Positions 1 through 9,467 of a DNA stretch of 64,000 nt are shown here, piece by piece. The translations under genes and the position numbers were made by a program. Location: contig CAVSLS010000017.1 of the NCBI GenBank assembly GCA_963728845.1, positions 62,001 through 126,000 of the forward strand, in the 5' to 3' direction. The stretch comes from Bog-473 sp963728845. Its GTDB lineage: Bacteria; Actinomycetota; Acidimicrobiia; Acidimicrobiales; RAAP-2. Within the stretch, counting starts at the first letter, position 1, and each line of letters starts with the position of its first letter. The notes under the pieces are model-generated. The model saw only the letters and a program-made list of their open reading frames with translations. It was not told where the DNA came from and searched no databases.

Positions 1-627
1 CTGGCGAACGGGGGCAACGACGAGGGGGCGGGCACGGGAACACCGGCCGCCTCCATGGCGGCCCGGGGGCGCGCCGCACGCACCGAGGTGCTCCGGTTGC
101 AGGACGCCATCACCGCCGTCGCCCGGTGCCCCAAGCCTGTCATCGCCGCCGTCCACGGTTACTGCATCGGCGGCGGCGTGGACCTCATCGCGGCCTGCGA
201 CATCCGGCTGGCCTCGGCCGACGCCGTCTTCTCCGTCCGGGAGGCCAAGATGGCGATCGTTGCCGACCTCGGCAGCCTGCAGCGCCTTCCGGCCATCGTC
301 GGACCGGGGCACCTGGCCGAGCTGGCCTACACGGGCAAGGACATCACCGCCGAGCGGGCCAAGGAGATCGGCCTCGTCAACGACGTCGCCGCAGACGCCG
401 ACGGCGTGGTCAAGTCGGCGCACGCCATGGCGGCGGAGATCGCGTCCAACTCCCCGCTCGCGGTGCAAGGCACCAAGGCGGTCCTGGCCGCCAACGAAGG
501 GAGGACGGTGGCCGAGGGCCTCGACTACGTCGCCACGTGGAACGCGGGCATGCTGGCCTCCGACGACCTGACCGAGGCGGTCACGGCGTTCATGGAGAAG
601 CGCACGCCGAAGTTCACCGGGCGCTGA
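1..627 (+). CDS. Enoyl-CoA hydratase/isomerase (crotonase) family, 5' end cut by window
   Basis: The reading frame is open from the first base, so the start lies upstream; an internal ATG at 55 is not needed as a start. The crotonase core is clear: VHGYCIGGGVDLIAACDIRL carries the oxyanion-hole glycines and the substrate loop, followed by SVREAKMAIVADLG. The Glu and Asp in that last stretch sit where dienoyl-CoA isomerases (ECH1 type) carry their acid pair, so delta3,5-delta2,4-dienoyl-CoA isomerase is a reasonable alternative to plain hydratase. The C-terminus (FMEKRTPKFTGR) is typical of the family. It converges on the next gene with about 40 bases between. Family assignment is firm; the exact reaction is inferred. 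Confidence 0.9.
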   Translation: MANGGNDEGAGTGTPAASMAARGRAARTEVLRLQDAITAVARCPKPVIAAVHGYCIGGGVDLIAACDIRLASADAVFSVREAKMAIVADLGSLQRLPAIVGPGHLAELAYTGKDITAERAKEIGLVNDVAADADGVVKSAHAMAAEIASNSPLAVQGTKAVLAANEGRTVAEGLDYVATWNAGMLASDDLTEAVTAFMEKRTPKFTGR

Positions 628-669
628 GGACGGGCACGGACAAGCCGCACGGACCCGACTGCTCGGACG

Positions 670-1008
670 TCAGCGCTGCCGGCGCCACCAGCGGCCGGCC
701 GAACGGTCCCGCCGGGCGTCCTCGGCACGTACCTCCTCGAGCACGTCCGGGGCGACCTCGTTGACGATGTCCTCGGCGGACCCCAGGATCTCCGCGACGT
801 CCGGCCCTCCCGCTCCTGGCTCGTCCTCGAGGGCGGGCTCCACCAGGCTGCCGTGGACCCACCCCACGTCGGCCATGCGGCGATGGTACGAGGGGCAATT
901 GTCCGGGCAGCGCCACGGTGCCTCGGGCGCGAGGTCGAGGACGCAGAAACGAGCCGCCTCGCCCGAGGCGTAGGTCCGGCTCTGGAAGTGGATGCATTCC
1001 TCGCGCAT
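670..1008 (-). CDS. Small Cys-rich conserved hypothetical protein downstream of sufB
   Basis: About 112 residues. The N-terminal half holds four Cys in a pattern that could bind metal (MREECIHF, then ARFCVLDL, then RCPDNCPSY); the C-terminal half is acidic and ends in an Arg/Trp-rich tail. I chose the ATG at 1008 over a GTG two codons upstream because the protein then begins MREECIHF. It lies 45 bases after sufB on the same strand, so cotranscription is likely and a role linked to iron-sulfur assembly is a guess from position. No named domain is recognised. Confidence 0.7.
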   Translation of the reverse strand: MREECIHFQSRTYASGEAARFCVLDLAPEAPWRCPDNCPSYHRRMADVGWVHGSLVEPALEDEPGAGGPDVAEILGSAEDIVNEVAPDVLEEVRAEDARRDRSAGRWWRRQR

Positions 1009-1053
1009 CGGCACGGCTCTATGGTGCCACGCTGCCGGCGACGTCGTGCCCGG

Positions 1054-2455
1054 TCAGCCGACTGCACCTTCCATCTGGAGCTCAATGAGGCGGCTCCACT
1101 CCACCGCGTACTCCATGGGCAGCGTCCGGGTCACGGGCTCAATGAACCCGTTCACGATCATGCCCATGGCCTGCTGCTCCGACAGGCCCCGGCTCATCAG
1201 GTAGAAGAGCTGGTCGTCGCCGACCTTCGAGACGGTGGCCTCGTGACCGATCCGGGCGTCTCGTTCCCCCACCTCCATGTAGGGCTTCGTCTCGGAGATC
1301 GACTCGTCGTCGAGGAGGAGCGCGTCGCAACGCACGAAGGACTTGGACCCGCGCGCATTGGGGTCGACATGCACCTTGCCCCGGTAGGTCGTGATGCCAC
1401 CATCCTTGGAGATCGACTTGGACACGATCGTCGACGACGTCTCCGGGGCGATGTGAAACATCTTGGCACCGGCGTCCTGATGCTGGCCCGCCCCGGCGTA
1501 CGCGACTGACAGAACTTCGCCGCTGGCCTTCGGCCCCATCAGGTACACCGAGGGGTACTTCATGGTCAGGCGCGACCCGATGTTGCCGTCGATCCACTCG
1601 ACGTGTGCCTCGGCTTCGGCGCGCGCCCGCTTGGTCACCAGGTTGTAGACGTTGGTCGACCAGTTCTGAATGGTCGTGTAGGTGATACGCGACCCCTGGA
1701 GTGCGACGAGCTCGACGACGGCCGAGTGCAGGGAGTCGGTGGAGTACACCGGGGCGGAGCAGCCCTCGATGTAGTGCACCTGCGACCCTTCGTCCGCGAT
1801 GATCAGGGTCCGCTCGAACTGACCCATGTTCTCCGCGTTGATGCGGAAGTAGGCCTGCAACGGCATCTCCACCTTCACGCCCGGCGGGACGTAGATGAAC
1901 GAGCCCCCGGACCATACGGCCGAGTTGAGGGCGGCGAACTTGTTGTCGTTGGGTGGGATGATCTTTCCGAACCACTTGCGCACGACGTCGGGATACTCGC
2001 GCACGGCGGTGTCCATGTCGCAGAAGAAGACGCCCTGTGCCTCGAGATCCTCGCGGTTGCGGTGGAAGACCACCTCGGACTCGTATTGCGCCGTGACCCC
2101 GGACAGGTACTTGCGCTCTGCCTCGGGGATCCCGAGCTTCTCGTACGTGTTCTTGATGGCGTCGGGCAGGTCCTCCCACTTGTCCACCTGCCCGCCCGTC
2201 GGCTTGATGTAATAGAAGATGTCGTCGAAGTCGAGCGTCGGGCATGCGCGTGGCGAACCAGGGCGCCATCGGCTTGCGCTCGAAGTGCTTGAGAGAGCGC
2301 AGCCGGAATTCCCGCATCCAGTCGGGCTCGCCCTTCATCTCGGACATCTCACGCACGATGGACTCGTTCAGCCCCTTCTTGGGCTTGAAGACGTAGTCCT
2401 CGGCGTCACTCCACCCGAGCTGGTAGCGACCGAGGTCGAGATCCGTTGTGGCCAT
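1054..2455 (-). CDS. sufB: Fe-S cluster assembly scaffold SufB (one frameshift)
   Basis: SufB is the scaffold of the SUF iron-sulfur assembly complex SufBCD in the cytosol. The main part (end to about 2235) shows the family's landmarks: SGGSFIYVPPGVKVEMPLQ, then HYIEGCSAP, SKSISKDGG and RGLSEQQAMGMIVNGFIEP near the C-terminus. The N-terminus starts at the ATG at 2455 (MATTDLDLGRYQLGWSD) in another frame. The two join at about 2233-2245, where WFATRMP must shift to read TLDFDDIFYYIKPTGGQ. Full length is about 466 residues, normal for SufB. No sufC, sufD, sufS or sufU lies in the window, and upstream is a divergent peptidase, so sufB is separated from the usual operon, at least on this side. 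Confidence 0.93.
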
Positions 2456-2574
2456 GAGGCTCCTCAGGTCGGGCCGGGGAATTTCCCCTATGGAGATAGT
2501 AACAACTACCCGGGCCTGCCGAAACGCCTCTCCGCCGCCACGGCCGTGTCGCCAGCCGTGGCAGGCTCTGCTCC

Positions 2575-4773
2575 ATGGCCCCACCCCCGAGAGCCCCCCG
2601 GCGCCCCCACGTCGTCTCGGCCCACGGCGACGACCGGGAGGATCCGTGGTTCTGGCTGCGCGAGCGCGACGACCCCGAGGTCCTGGCCTATCTCGAGGCC
2701 GAGAACAGCTATACGGACCAGGAGGCGGCGCCACTCGGGGGCCTGCGAAGCGAGCTCTTCGAGGAGATGAAGGCCCGGATCAAGGAGACGGACATGTCGG
2801 TGCCGGCCCGACGCGGCCCGTGGTGGTATTACACCCGCACCGAGGAGGGAAGGGACTACGCGATCCACTGCCGGCGGCCTGCCCGCAGCCGCGACGAGCT
2901 CCCGCCGGCCGGCGAGCCCGGGGACGAGGAACAGGTCCTGCTCGACGAGAACCAGCTCGCGGAGGGGTCGGACTACTTCGCGCTCGGTGGAGCAGTCGTC
3001 AGCCATGACCACCTCTGGCTCGCCTATGCGACGGACCGCACCGGCGACGAGAAGTACGAGTTGCGCTTCCTGCCGCTCGACGCCGAGACGGCGCCCGCCA
3101 CGGCGGCCGAGACGGTACCCGAGGTCGGGTATGGGCTGGCCTGGTCGGCCGGGGCCGAATTCGTCTTCTACACCCGCCTCGACGAGGCACAACGCCCGTA
3201 TCAGCTGTGGCGGCACCGCCTGGGAACCGACCCCGCTGGCGACATGCTCGTCTTGGAGGAGGGTGACCGGCGCTTCGCACTCGGCACCGGCTCGACGCGC
3301 GACGCCTCGTTCGTGGTGATCGGCCTGCACAGCACCAACACCTCCGAGTGGCTGGCCATCCGCTCGGACACCCCGCTGGCCGAGCCGCAGCCCGTGCTCC
3401 CGCGCCGGGAGGGGGTCGAATACGCCGTCGATCACCTCACGCCGGGCTCCGGCGGGCCCGGCTGGTTCGTGGTCCTCACCAACGACGGGGCTCGTGACTT
3501 TCGCGTCGTCGCCGCCCCCGACGCCTCGCTGGGCTCCGCCGCCACCTGGCGCGAGATCGTGGCCCACCGACCGGGCGTGCGCGTGGAGGACGTCGACGCG
3601 TTCGCGGGTGCCCTGGTCCTGAGCGAGCGGGCCGAGGCACAGACCCAGGTCCGTGTCCTCCCACTCCGCGGACGCGGCGACCCCCTCACGGGCGACCTGC
3701 TCGAGTCGGGCTGGATCATCCCGTCCATCGACAGCCCCTCGTCGACCTGGCTGGGCGCCAATCCCGAGCCGGATGCACCGGTCCTGCGCATCGGCCGCAC
3801 CTCGCTCGTCACACCGTCGAGCGTCCTGCAGGTGGCCCTGGCGGGGCGGGAGGAGACGCTGCTCAAACAGGAGCCGGTACTGGGAGACTTCGACCCAACC
3901 CACTACGCGACGTACCGAACGTGGGCGGCCGCGCCCGACGGGACGAGGGTCCCGATCTCGGTGGTCCACCGCGCCGACCTCACTCTCCCCGCCCCCACCG
4001 TCCTCTACGGCTACGGCGCCTACGAGATCAGCATCGACCCGTCGTTCTCGCATCATCGGCTCTCGCTCCTCGACCGCGGCGCCATCTTCGCCATCGCGCA
4101 TGTGCGCGGAGGTGGAGAGATGGGACGCGCCTGGTACGAGGGTGGCCGGATGGAGCACAAGGCCAACACGTTCTCGGACTTCATTGCCAGTGCGCGCCAC
4201 CTGAACGAGACGGGGATCGCCCGCCCCGGCGCCTTGGCCGGCCGCGGCGCCTCTGCCGGGGGCCTGCTCATCGGGGCGGTGGCCAACCAGGCGCCCGAGC
4301 TCTTCACGGCTCTCGTGGCGCAGGTGCCCTTCGTGGACTGCGTCACGACGATGCTCGACGAGGGGCTCCCGCTGACCGTGGGCGAGTGGGAGGAGTGGGG
4401 GAACCCCCTGGCCGACGAGGCGGCCTACCGCCGCATGCTCACCTACTCCCCCTACGACAACGTCACCGGCGAGAACGCTGACGGGACTCCGCGCACGTAT
4501 CCCGACCTCTTCGTCACCGCCGGGCTCAACGATCCCCGGGTCTCGTTCTGGGAACCGGCGAAGTGGGTGGCCAAGCTGCGCGCCCTGTCACCCGGCACGA
4601 AGGTGCTCCTGCGGACCGAGCTCGGCGCGGGCCACGGCGGGCCATCCGGCCGCTACGACGCCTGGAAGGAGGAGGCCCTGGTGCTGGCCTTTCTCCTCGA
4701 TGCCCTGGGCCTGACCCCGGCATGGGGGGCGAGGCCTAGGTCGTCGAGCCGGCGGCCTGGAACTTCAGCGTGA
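2575..4773 (+). CDS. S9 family serine peptidase, oligopeptidase B-like
   Basis: A 732-residue prolyl oligopeptidase-family enzyme that cleaves short peptides in the cytosol; no signal peptide. The N-terminal beta-propeller runs to about residue 400 and begins with the usual HGDDREDPWFWLRERDDPEV. The C-terminal alpha/beta hydrolase domain holds the catalytic Ser in GRGASAGGLLIG, the Asp in TAGLNDPRVSFWEPAKW and the His in LGAGHGGPSGR, all in the expected order. The PRVSYWEP-type motif and the long acidic propeller favour oligopeptidase B (trypsin-like, after Arg/Lys) over true prolyl specificity. It is divergent from sufB with about 120 bases between. The last 12 codons overlap the 3' end of the next minus-strand gene. 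Confidence 0.93.
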   Translation: MAPPPRAPRRPHVVSAHGDDREDPWFWLRERDDPEVLAYLEAENSYTDQEAAPLGGLRSELFEEMKARIKETDMSVPARRGPWWYYTRTEEGRDYAIHCRRPARSRDELPPAGEPGDEEQVLLDENQLAEGSDYFALGGAVVSHDHLWLAYATDRTGDEKYELRFLPLDAETAPATAAETVPEVGYGLAWSAGAEFVFYTRLDEAQRPYQLWRHRLGTDPAGDMLVLEEGDRRFALGTGSTRDASFVVIGLHSTNTSEWLAIRSDTPLAEPQPVLPRREGVEYAVDHLTPGSGGPGWFVVLTNDGARDFRVVAAPDASLGSAATWREIVAHRPGVRVEDVDAFAGALVLSERAEAQTQVRVLPLRGRGDPLTGDLLESGWIIPSIDSPSSTWLGANPEPDAPVLRIGRTSLVTPSSVLQVALAGREETLLKQEPVLGDFDPTHYATYRTWAAAPDGTRVPISVVHRADLTLPAPTVLYGYGAYEISIDPSFSHHRLSLLDRGAIFAIAHVRGGGEMGRAWYEGGRMEHKANTFSDFIASARHLNETGIARPGALAGRGASAGGLLIGAVANQAPELFTALVAQVPFVDCVTTMLDEGLPLTVGEWEEWGNPLADEAAYRRMLTYSPYDNVTGENADGTPRTYPDLFVTAGLNDPRVSFWEPAKWVAKLRALSPGTKVLLRTELGAGHGGPSGRYDAWKEEALVLAFLLDALGLTPAWGARPRSSSRRPGTSA

Positions 4774-5633
4774 AGGGCGCCTGGTAGCCCGCAGGCAGGG
4801 AGACGGCCGTGCCGTCGACGGTGGCCGAGAATGCGGCCGGCGCTCCGGCGATCACGGTGACGGGCCCGGTGGCGGCGATGGTGTGCGACTGCCCCGAGAA
4901 CAGTGTCGCGGTGAAGAGCACCGAACCGGTTGCCGTGTTCGTGGCCTCGATCCAACACTCCCCCGTCGTGGCAGCGAGCGAGAGCGAATAACTGGTCGCA
5001 GCCACCTGGTAGGTCGCGGAGTGCGCAGTCGCCGGCTTGTGGTGCCGAGACCGAGGGCGGGGCCGTCGACGTGGTCGTCGTCTGGTGGTGGGGCCGGATG
5101 CCCGGATGGGGCGGCGACGTGGCCGTCGATCCTGCCCTGGCGTGGCGGGGCGGAGAGTTCGAGTGGATCCCGGTGAGGATTAACACCACGATGAGCGCGG
5201 TCACGGCGGCGATCGCTGCCGCGGGCCCGGCGAGGCGGCGAGGACGAGTGTTGATGGACTCTATGACCTTGTCCTGGGTCCCACTCATGAAGGTCGTCTG
5301 GGCCACCTCTGGGCCGGCGTCGTCGAAGGTGACCGGTTCGGAGGGGTTTGCCACGGGTGGCGGGGGGACGGGCGGGACCGGCGTCGACCCGGGTTCGGTC
5401 AACCGCACCGTCGACGTCCCCGAGACCCTGAAGGCACTGGCGGGAAAGACACCTTGGTCGTTGCCGTTCGACGGCCCGGCGGAGGGGAGATGGGCCTGCA
5501 TCTCCTCGAGCGTGTGCAGCTGGCGGTGATAGTGCTCGACCGAGTGGACGTCGTCGTGCGAGCGCCGACGCAGGAGGACGGCCGCGGCAAGTCCCCCCAG
5601 GACGACGACACCGGCTATTCCACCGATCCACAC
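4736..5633 (-). CDS. Membrane protein with C-terminal RodZ-like (DUF4115) domain, frameshifted
   Basis: Two pieces join near 5005-5030. The N-terminal piece has a transmembrane helix (WIGGIAGVVVLGGLAAAVLL), then HSVEHYHRQLHTLEEMQ, a proline-rich linker, and a second helix (AAAIAAVTALIVVLILTG) followed by a Thr/Pro-rich stretch. The C-terminal piece (from about 5005 down) reads YSLSLAATTGECWIEA and runs to LPAGYQAPFTLKFQAAG. It looks like the DUF4115 beta domain at the end of RodZ, but the N-terminal helix-turn-helix of RodZ is missing. The start is not clear; GTG at 5633 or TTG at 5636 fits the first helix. The family link is from the C-terminal pattern only; a role in cell-envelope organisation is inference. 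Confidence 0.65.
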
Positions 5634-5740
5634 CAACCCATATTCAACAGTATCTGCCGGGGACGGCGGGCCGCGGCCTCCCTCAGCCGATGAATGCTCC
5701 GTCCGAAGAGGGAATCCAGCGCGATCGAGCCGGCCCTGCC

Positions 5741-6286
5741 TCAGCGGGTCAGGCGCGGGCGGATGCCGTCGGGGATGTCGCGGCGGAGCGGGTTGGCCTG
5801 GTCGCGCGTGGAGAGGATGGGGTCGCTGACGCCCCAATCCGCCCCCACCGCGGGGTCGTTCCAGGCCAGCCCCAACTCGTCCGCCGGGTCGTAGTAGTTG
5901 TCCACCAGGTAGGTGAGGAGGATGTCGCTCAGCGCGGCGAAACCGTGCGCCACCCCGGGTGGGATGTAGACACCCTGGTCGACTTCGCCGTCGAGCTCAA
6001 TCACCTGGGTCGCCCCGTCGGTCCTGGACCCCACCCGCAGGTCGTGCAGGACGACCCGGAGCCGTCCCCGCAGGGCATACCAATAGTCGGCCTGGTGGAG
6101 GTGGAAGTGCAGCCCGACCAATGCCCCGGCCTGTTTCTCCGAGCGGTTGCCCTGCACCATCTCGCGGCCGTTGGGAAACCAGCTGCGCCGGTAGGTCTCG
6201 ACGAAGCGGCCGCGCTCGTCGCCGTGCACGTCGGGCCGGACCAGCACGACGTCGTCGATCACGTCAGAGGGGATCAGTTCTGGCAT
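5741..6286 (-). CDS. rmlC: dTDP-4-dehydrorhamnose 3,5-epimerase (RmlC family)
   Basis: A cupin-fold epimerase that converts dTDP-4-keto-6-deoxyglucose to the L-lyxo form in dTDP-L-rhamnose synthesis. RmlC signatures are visible: DERGRFVETYRRSWFP, then QGNRSEKQAGALVGLHFH containing the catalytic His, GVYIPPGVAHGFAALSD, and a Tyr-containing YLVDNYYDPADELGLAWNDP. I use the ATG at 6286 (MPELIPSD) and not the one 25 codons upstream, because the extra N-terminal stretch is low-complexity. About 181 residues is normal. No other rhamnose genes lie nearby, so some sugar variation from rhamnose is possible. Confidence 0.88.
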   Translation of the reverse strand: MPELIPSDVIDDVVLVRPDVHGDERGRFVETYRRSWFPNGREMVQGNRSEKQAGALVGLHFHLHQADYWYALRGRLRVVLHDLRVGSRTDGATQVIELDGEVDQGVYIPPGVAHGFAALSDILLTYLVDNYYDPADELGLAWNDPAVGADWGVSDPILSTRDQANPLRRDIPDGIRPRLTR

Positions 6287-6311
6287 CGGGCGAACGGTAG
6301 CGGGTGCCGCG

Positions 6312-6788
6312 TCAGGGGTCGAACCGGCCGAAGCCGGAGCGGTAGAACAAGAGCGGGCCACCCTCTCCGATGTCCATCGTCACCACGTGGCCGATGACGA
6401 GCTCATGGTCACCGCCGTCGAAGATCTCACCCAGCCGGCACTCGACCACGGCCAGCGAGCCGTCGATCACCGGTGAGCCGGTGATTCCGGGCGACCAGGC
6501 CACCCCGTCGAACTTGTCTCCCCCCGACACGGCGAAGGCCCGGCACAGCGCCTCTTGATGCTCCTCGAGGATGTTCACGCAGAATGCTCCGGCCTTGGCG
6601 ATGCGGGGCCAGCTCGTCGAGCTCCGTGCCGGCGCCAGGAGCACCATCGGGGGGTCGAGCGACAGCGCGGCGAACGACTGGCAGGTGAAGCCGACCGGCA
6701 CGCCGTCCTCGAGGGCGGTGACGATGGTGATGCCGGTGGCGAAGTGACCGAGTACTTCGCGGAACCGGGCCTGGTCGAGGCCCGACAC
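6312..6788 (-). CDS. Flavin reductase family protein (FMN-binding split barrel)
   Basis: 158 residues with the flavin reductase fold throughout: RFREVLGHFATGITIVTA, then FTCQSFAALSLDPPMVLLAPA, FCVNILEEHQEALCRAFA and a His-containing GDHELVIGHV. Proteins of this type (HpaC, HsaB, NtaB) supply reduced flavin to two-component monooxygenases; the partner oxygenase is not in the window. It sits in a minus-strand run, 7 bases downstream of the MBL-fold hydrolase and 26 bases before rmlC. The electron donor (NADH or NADPH) cannot be told from sequence. Confidence 0.87.
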   Translation of the reverse strand: MSGLDQARFREVLGHFATGITIVTALEDGVPVGFTCQSFAALSLDPPMVLLAPARSSTSWPRIAKAGAFCVNILEEHQEALCRAFAVSGGDKFDGVAWSPGITGSPVIDGSLAVVECRLGEIFDGGDHELVIGHVVTMDIGEGGPLLFYRSGFGRFDP

Positions 6789-6794
6789 TGCGTC

Positions 6795-7649
6795 TTATGC
6801 CTTGCCGAGGTCGATCGACTGGGATTCGTGCGCGGAGGACACGTCATCGACCCGCTTGGCCTCGGGGAGCCGGCGGGCCTGGTTGAGGAGACGATCGAGT
6901 TCGCGGTCGTTGTGCGACGGGTCGTGGTGCGAAAGAAGCAGGCGCCGTGCTCCTGTCTCGGCCGCCACGTGCACCGCGTACGCGGCGGTGGAGTGACCCC
7001 AGTCGGCCTTGTCCGAGAACTCGTCGTCGGTGTACTGGCCGTCGTGGATGAGGAGATCCACCCCCGAGCAGAGCTCGAGCACGGCCTCGGGGATCGCGCG
7101 GCGGTCGAGTGGCGCCTGGTGGTCGGACATGTAGGCGACCGAGCGCCCCTCCGCCTCGATGCGGAAGCCGAGCGTGACCCCGCTGTGCGGGATCGGCCGG
7201 GCCATGACCTTGGCGGCGCCGATGGAGAAGTCCTCCGCACCGACGTCCACGGTGATCAGCTCGCCACGGAACTGCTCCATGTGGATGGGGAACACGGGCG
7301 GTTGCACGGCGGCATGCAGCGCCTCCTTCAGGCTGCCCTTGGGCTGCGCCGGCCCGTAGACGGTCAGGCGGGCACCCGGATCGTGCAGCGGGCCGAAGAA
7401 GGGGATCCCCAGAATGTGGTCGAAATGGAGGTGGGTGAGCAGCGCCGTTGCCTGCATCGGAGTGCCGAGCGCGCGGACCTCCTTGTGCAGGACGTCGCCC
7501 AGCGCACGCAGTCCGGTTCCCAGGTCGACGATGAGCGGCTCGTCCCCCTCGATGTCGATCACGAGGCACGAGGTGTTGCCCCCGTAGCGGCGGTACCGAT
7601 CCCCCGAGCACGGGCACGACCCCCGCACGCCGTAGAACGTGACGTTCAC
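6795..7649 (-). CDS. MBL-fold metallohydrolase
   Basis: About 284 residues of the metallo-beta-lactamase fold. The metal-binding motif HLHFDH is present (TALLTHLHFDHILGIPFF), preceded by the family's GVRGSCPCSGDRYRRYGGNTSC opening, and followed by HSGVTLGFR, SDHQAP, DLLIHDGQYTDDE and LLLSHHDPSHNDREL. This arrangement is like the phosphodiesterase/PQQB-type branch, and cyclic-nucleotide phosphodiesterase is one possibility. I chose GTG at 7649 because the protein then opens VNVTFYGVRGSC; a longer upstream reading would overlap the divergent hydrolase. It is transcribed away from the alpha/beta hydrolase, with 43 bases between. Confidence 0.85.
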   Translation of the reverse strand: MNVTFYGVRGSCPCSGDRYRRYGGNTSCLVIDIEGDEPLIVDLGTGLRALGDVLHKEVRALGTPMQATALLTHLHFDHILGIPFFGPLHDPGARLTVYGPAQPKGSLKEALHAAVQPPVFPIHMEQFRGELITVDVGAEDFSIGAAKVMARPIPHSGVTLGFRIEAEGRSVAYMSDHQAPLDRRAIPEAVLELCSGVDLLIHDGQYTDDEFSDKADWGHSTAAYAVHVAAETGARRLLLSHHDPSHNDRELDRLLNQARRLPEAKRVDDVSSAHESQSIDLGKA

Positions 7650-7692
7650 CCACGCGACGTTAGCTTGCGAGGGGCAACTACGTTCTGCACGC

Positions 7693-8565
7693 ATGAAGGA
7701 GTGCACCATCGCCGGCGATGGCCTGGATTTCGCCTGCCTGACCGACGGACCCGAGGACGGGCCGCTGGCCCTGTGCCTCCATGGATTCCCGGACACGGCC
7801 CACACCTGGCGCCACTTGCTCCCCGAGCTGGCGGCGGCCGGGTTCCACGCCGTGGCCCCCTTCCTGCGCGGCTACGCCCCGACGACGCTCCCCGCCGACG
7901 GGCGCTACCAGGTGGGGGCGCTCGTGCGCGACGCCAACGCGCTGCACGAAGCGTGCGGCGGGGGGCCCGACGCCGTCATCGTGGGCCACGACTGGGGCGC
8001 GCTGACCGCGTACGGTGCCGTGGCGCACCAGCCCAGCCGCTGGCGCCGCGCCGTCACCGCGGCGGTCCCCCCGACGGCCTCCATCGGCATGTCGCTCCTC
8101 TCGTACGCCCAGCTCCAGCGCAGCTGGTACATGTTCTTCTTCCTCTCCCCACTGGCCGAGGTGGCGCTGCCGCTCGACGACTATTCCTTCATCGATCACC
8201 TGTGGCGCGACTGGTCGCCGGCCTATGACGGCTCCTGGGACGTCGCCCGTGTCAAGGAGTCCATCGGGGTCCCCGAACGCATCGTGGCCGCCATCGGCAC
8301 CTACCGCGCCCTCTACGACCCCTCGCTGCAGGCGCCGGAGCTGGCCGAGGAGGAGACCGCGGCGCTGCAGCCCACGCCGAAGCCGACCCTGTACCTCCAC
8401 GGGCGCGACGACGGCTGCATGCTGCTCTCGTCCATCGGTTCCCCGCTCGACTTCCTGGCCGAAGGCTCCGAGATGGAGATCGTCGACGGCACGGGCCACT
8501 TCCTCCACCTGGAGCGACCCGACGTCGTGAACCGCCGTATCCTCGGCTTCCTCACCGCTCCGTAG
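7693..8565 (+). CDS. Alpha/beta hydrolase (epoxide hydrolase / haloalkane dehalogenase type)
   Basis: 290 residues. The oxyanion region LCLHGFPDTAHTWRHLLPEL is followed by the nucleophile elbow IVGHDWGALTAYG, in which Asp is the nucleophile. This favours epoxide hydrolase or haloalkane dehalogenase chemistry over esterase. The catalytic His is in VDGTGHFLHLERPD. The ATG at 7693 is preferred to an upstream one that would run into the divergent MBL gene. Its 3' end overlaps the end of mutY on the other strand by 14 bases. Confidence 0.87.
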   Translation: MKECTIAGDGLDFACLTDGPEDGPLALCLHGFPDTAHTWRHLLPELAAAGFHAVAPFLRGYAPTTLPADGRYQVGALVRDANALHEACGGGPDAVIVGHDWGALTAYGAVAHQPSRWRRAVTAAVPPTASIGMSLLSYAQLQRSWYMFFFLSPLAEVALPLDDYSFIDHLWRDWSPAYDGSWDVARVKESIGVPERIVAAIGTYRALYDPSLQAPELAEEETAALQPTPKPTLYLHGRDDGCMLLSSIGSPLDFLAEGSEMEIVDGTGHFLHLERPDVVNRRILGFLTAP

Positions 8566-9442
8566 CGCTTCGCCTGAGCCGAAGGACCGGCTGCCTGGCG
8601 CCGGACCACCGTGCGAACCCCTCGGCCACCAACGATCCCGCCACCCGCTGCGCCCGGGTCGGGTCGTCGAGCCCAGCCGCACGCGCCCGCCAGCCTCGAC
8701 TCGGGCACCCCGCCACGCCGCAGCGCCTCGAGCAGCCGGCCCCTCCCCTGGCGATCCGAGCCGGCGAAGACGCTCTGGGGCCGCGCCGTCGGGCTCAGTC
8801 GCCACGGGTCAGGAGCGGTCGCGTCCCCGCGGCGCCAGGCGCACTGCCTGCGGAGGGGGCACTCCTCGCAGCGAGGGCGCAGTCGCGGTGCACACCGTCG
8901 CACCGAGGTCGAACACGGTCTGGTTGAATTCCCACGAGAGCCCGGCGGGGACGAGGCGGTCGCCCAACCGCGTCGCCCGGGCGGGCGTCAAGGCGGCACC
9001 GGACACGGCGCGGGTGAGAACCCGGATGGCGTTGGTGTCGACCGCCGCCACGTCGTCCCCGAACGCGAACGAGCGCACGGCTCGCGCCGTGTACGGCCCG
9101 ACCCCGGCCAAGGAGCGCAGCATGGCGTCGTCACGCGGCACGCCGCCGTCATGTTCGGCGACGACCGTCGTGGCGGCCCGGTGCAGGTTCAGCGCGCGAC
9201 GGTTGTACCCGAGGCCCGACCACTGGCGCACCACCGTCGCCTGGTCCGCCTGCGCGCAGGCGACAGGGGTGGGAAAGGCAGCGATGAAGCGCTCGTAGTG
9301 CGGCACGACCCGCTCGACCTGGGTCTGCTGGAGCATCACCTCGGCGACGAGGATCGTGCCAGGGGTCCCTCGTGCGGCGCCAGGGCAGGTCCCGGCGGTG
9401 CGCGGCCCCCCACTCCAGCACACGGCGCCGGATGCGCCGCAC
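8552..9442 (-). CDS. mutY: A/G-specific adenine glycosylase MutY, three frameshifts
   Basis: MutY removes adenine mispaired with 8-oxoguanine. Four reading frames have to be joined. 9442-9370 gives WGAAHRRDLPWRRTRDPW. About 9370-8900 gives EVMLQQTQVERVVPHYERF with the catalytic Glu, the helix-hairpin-helix LAGVGPYTARAVRSFAFG, and VDTNAIRVLTR with the catalytic Asp. About 8900-8700 completes the iron-sulfur Cys set (a Cys in VCTA, then RCEECPLRRQCAW) and reads FAGSDRQGRGRLLEALR. A final frame gives LDDPTRAQRVAGSLVAEGF and stops at 8552. All catalytic parts are present, so the shifts look like sequence errors. It converges on and overlaps the hydrolase gene. Confidence 0.88.
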
Positions 9443-9467
9443 CCGATCGGCTCGGGGAGCGCCGGCC

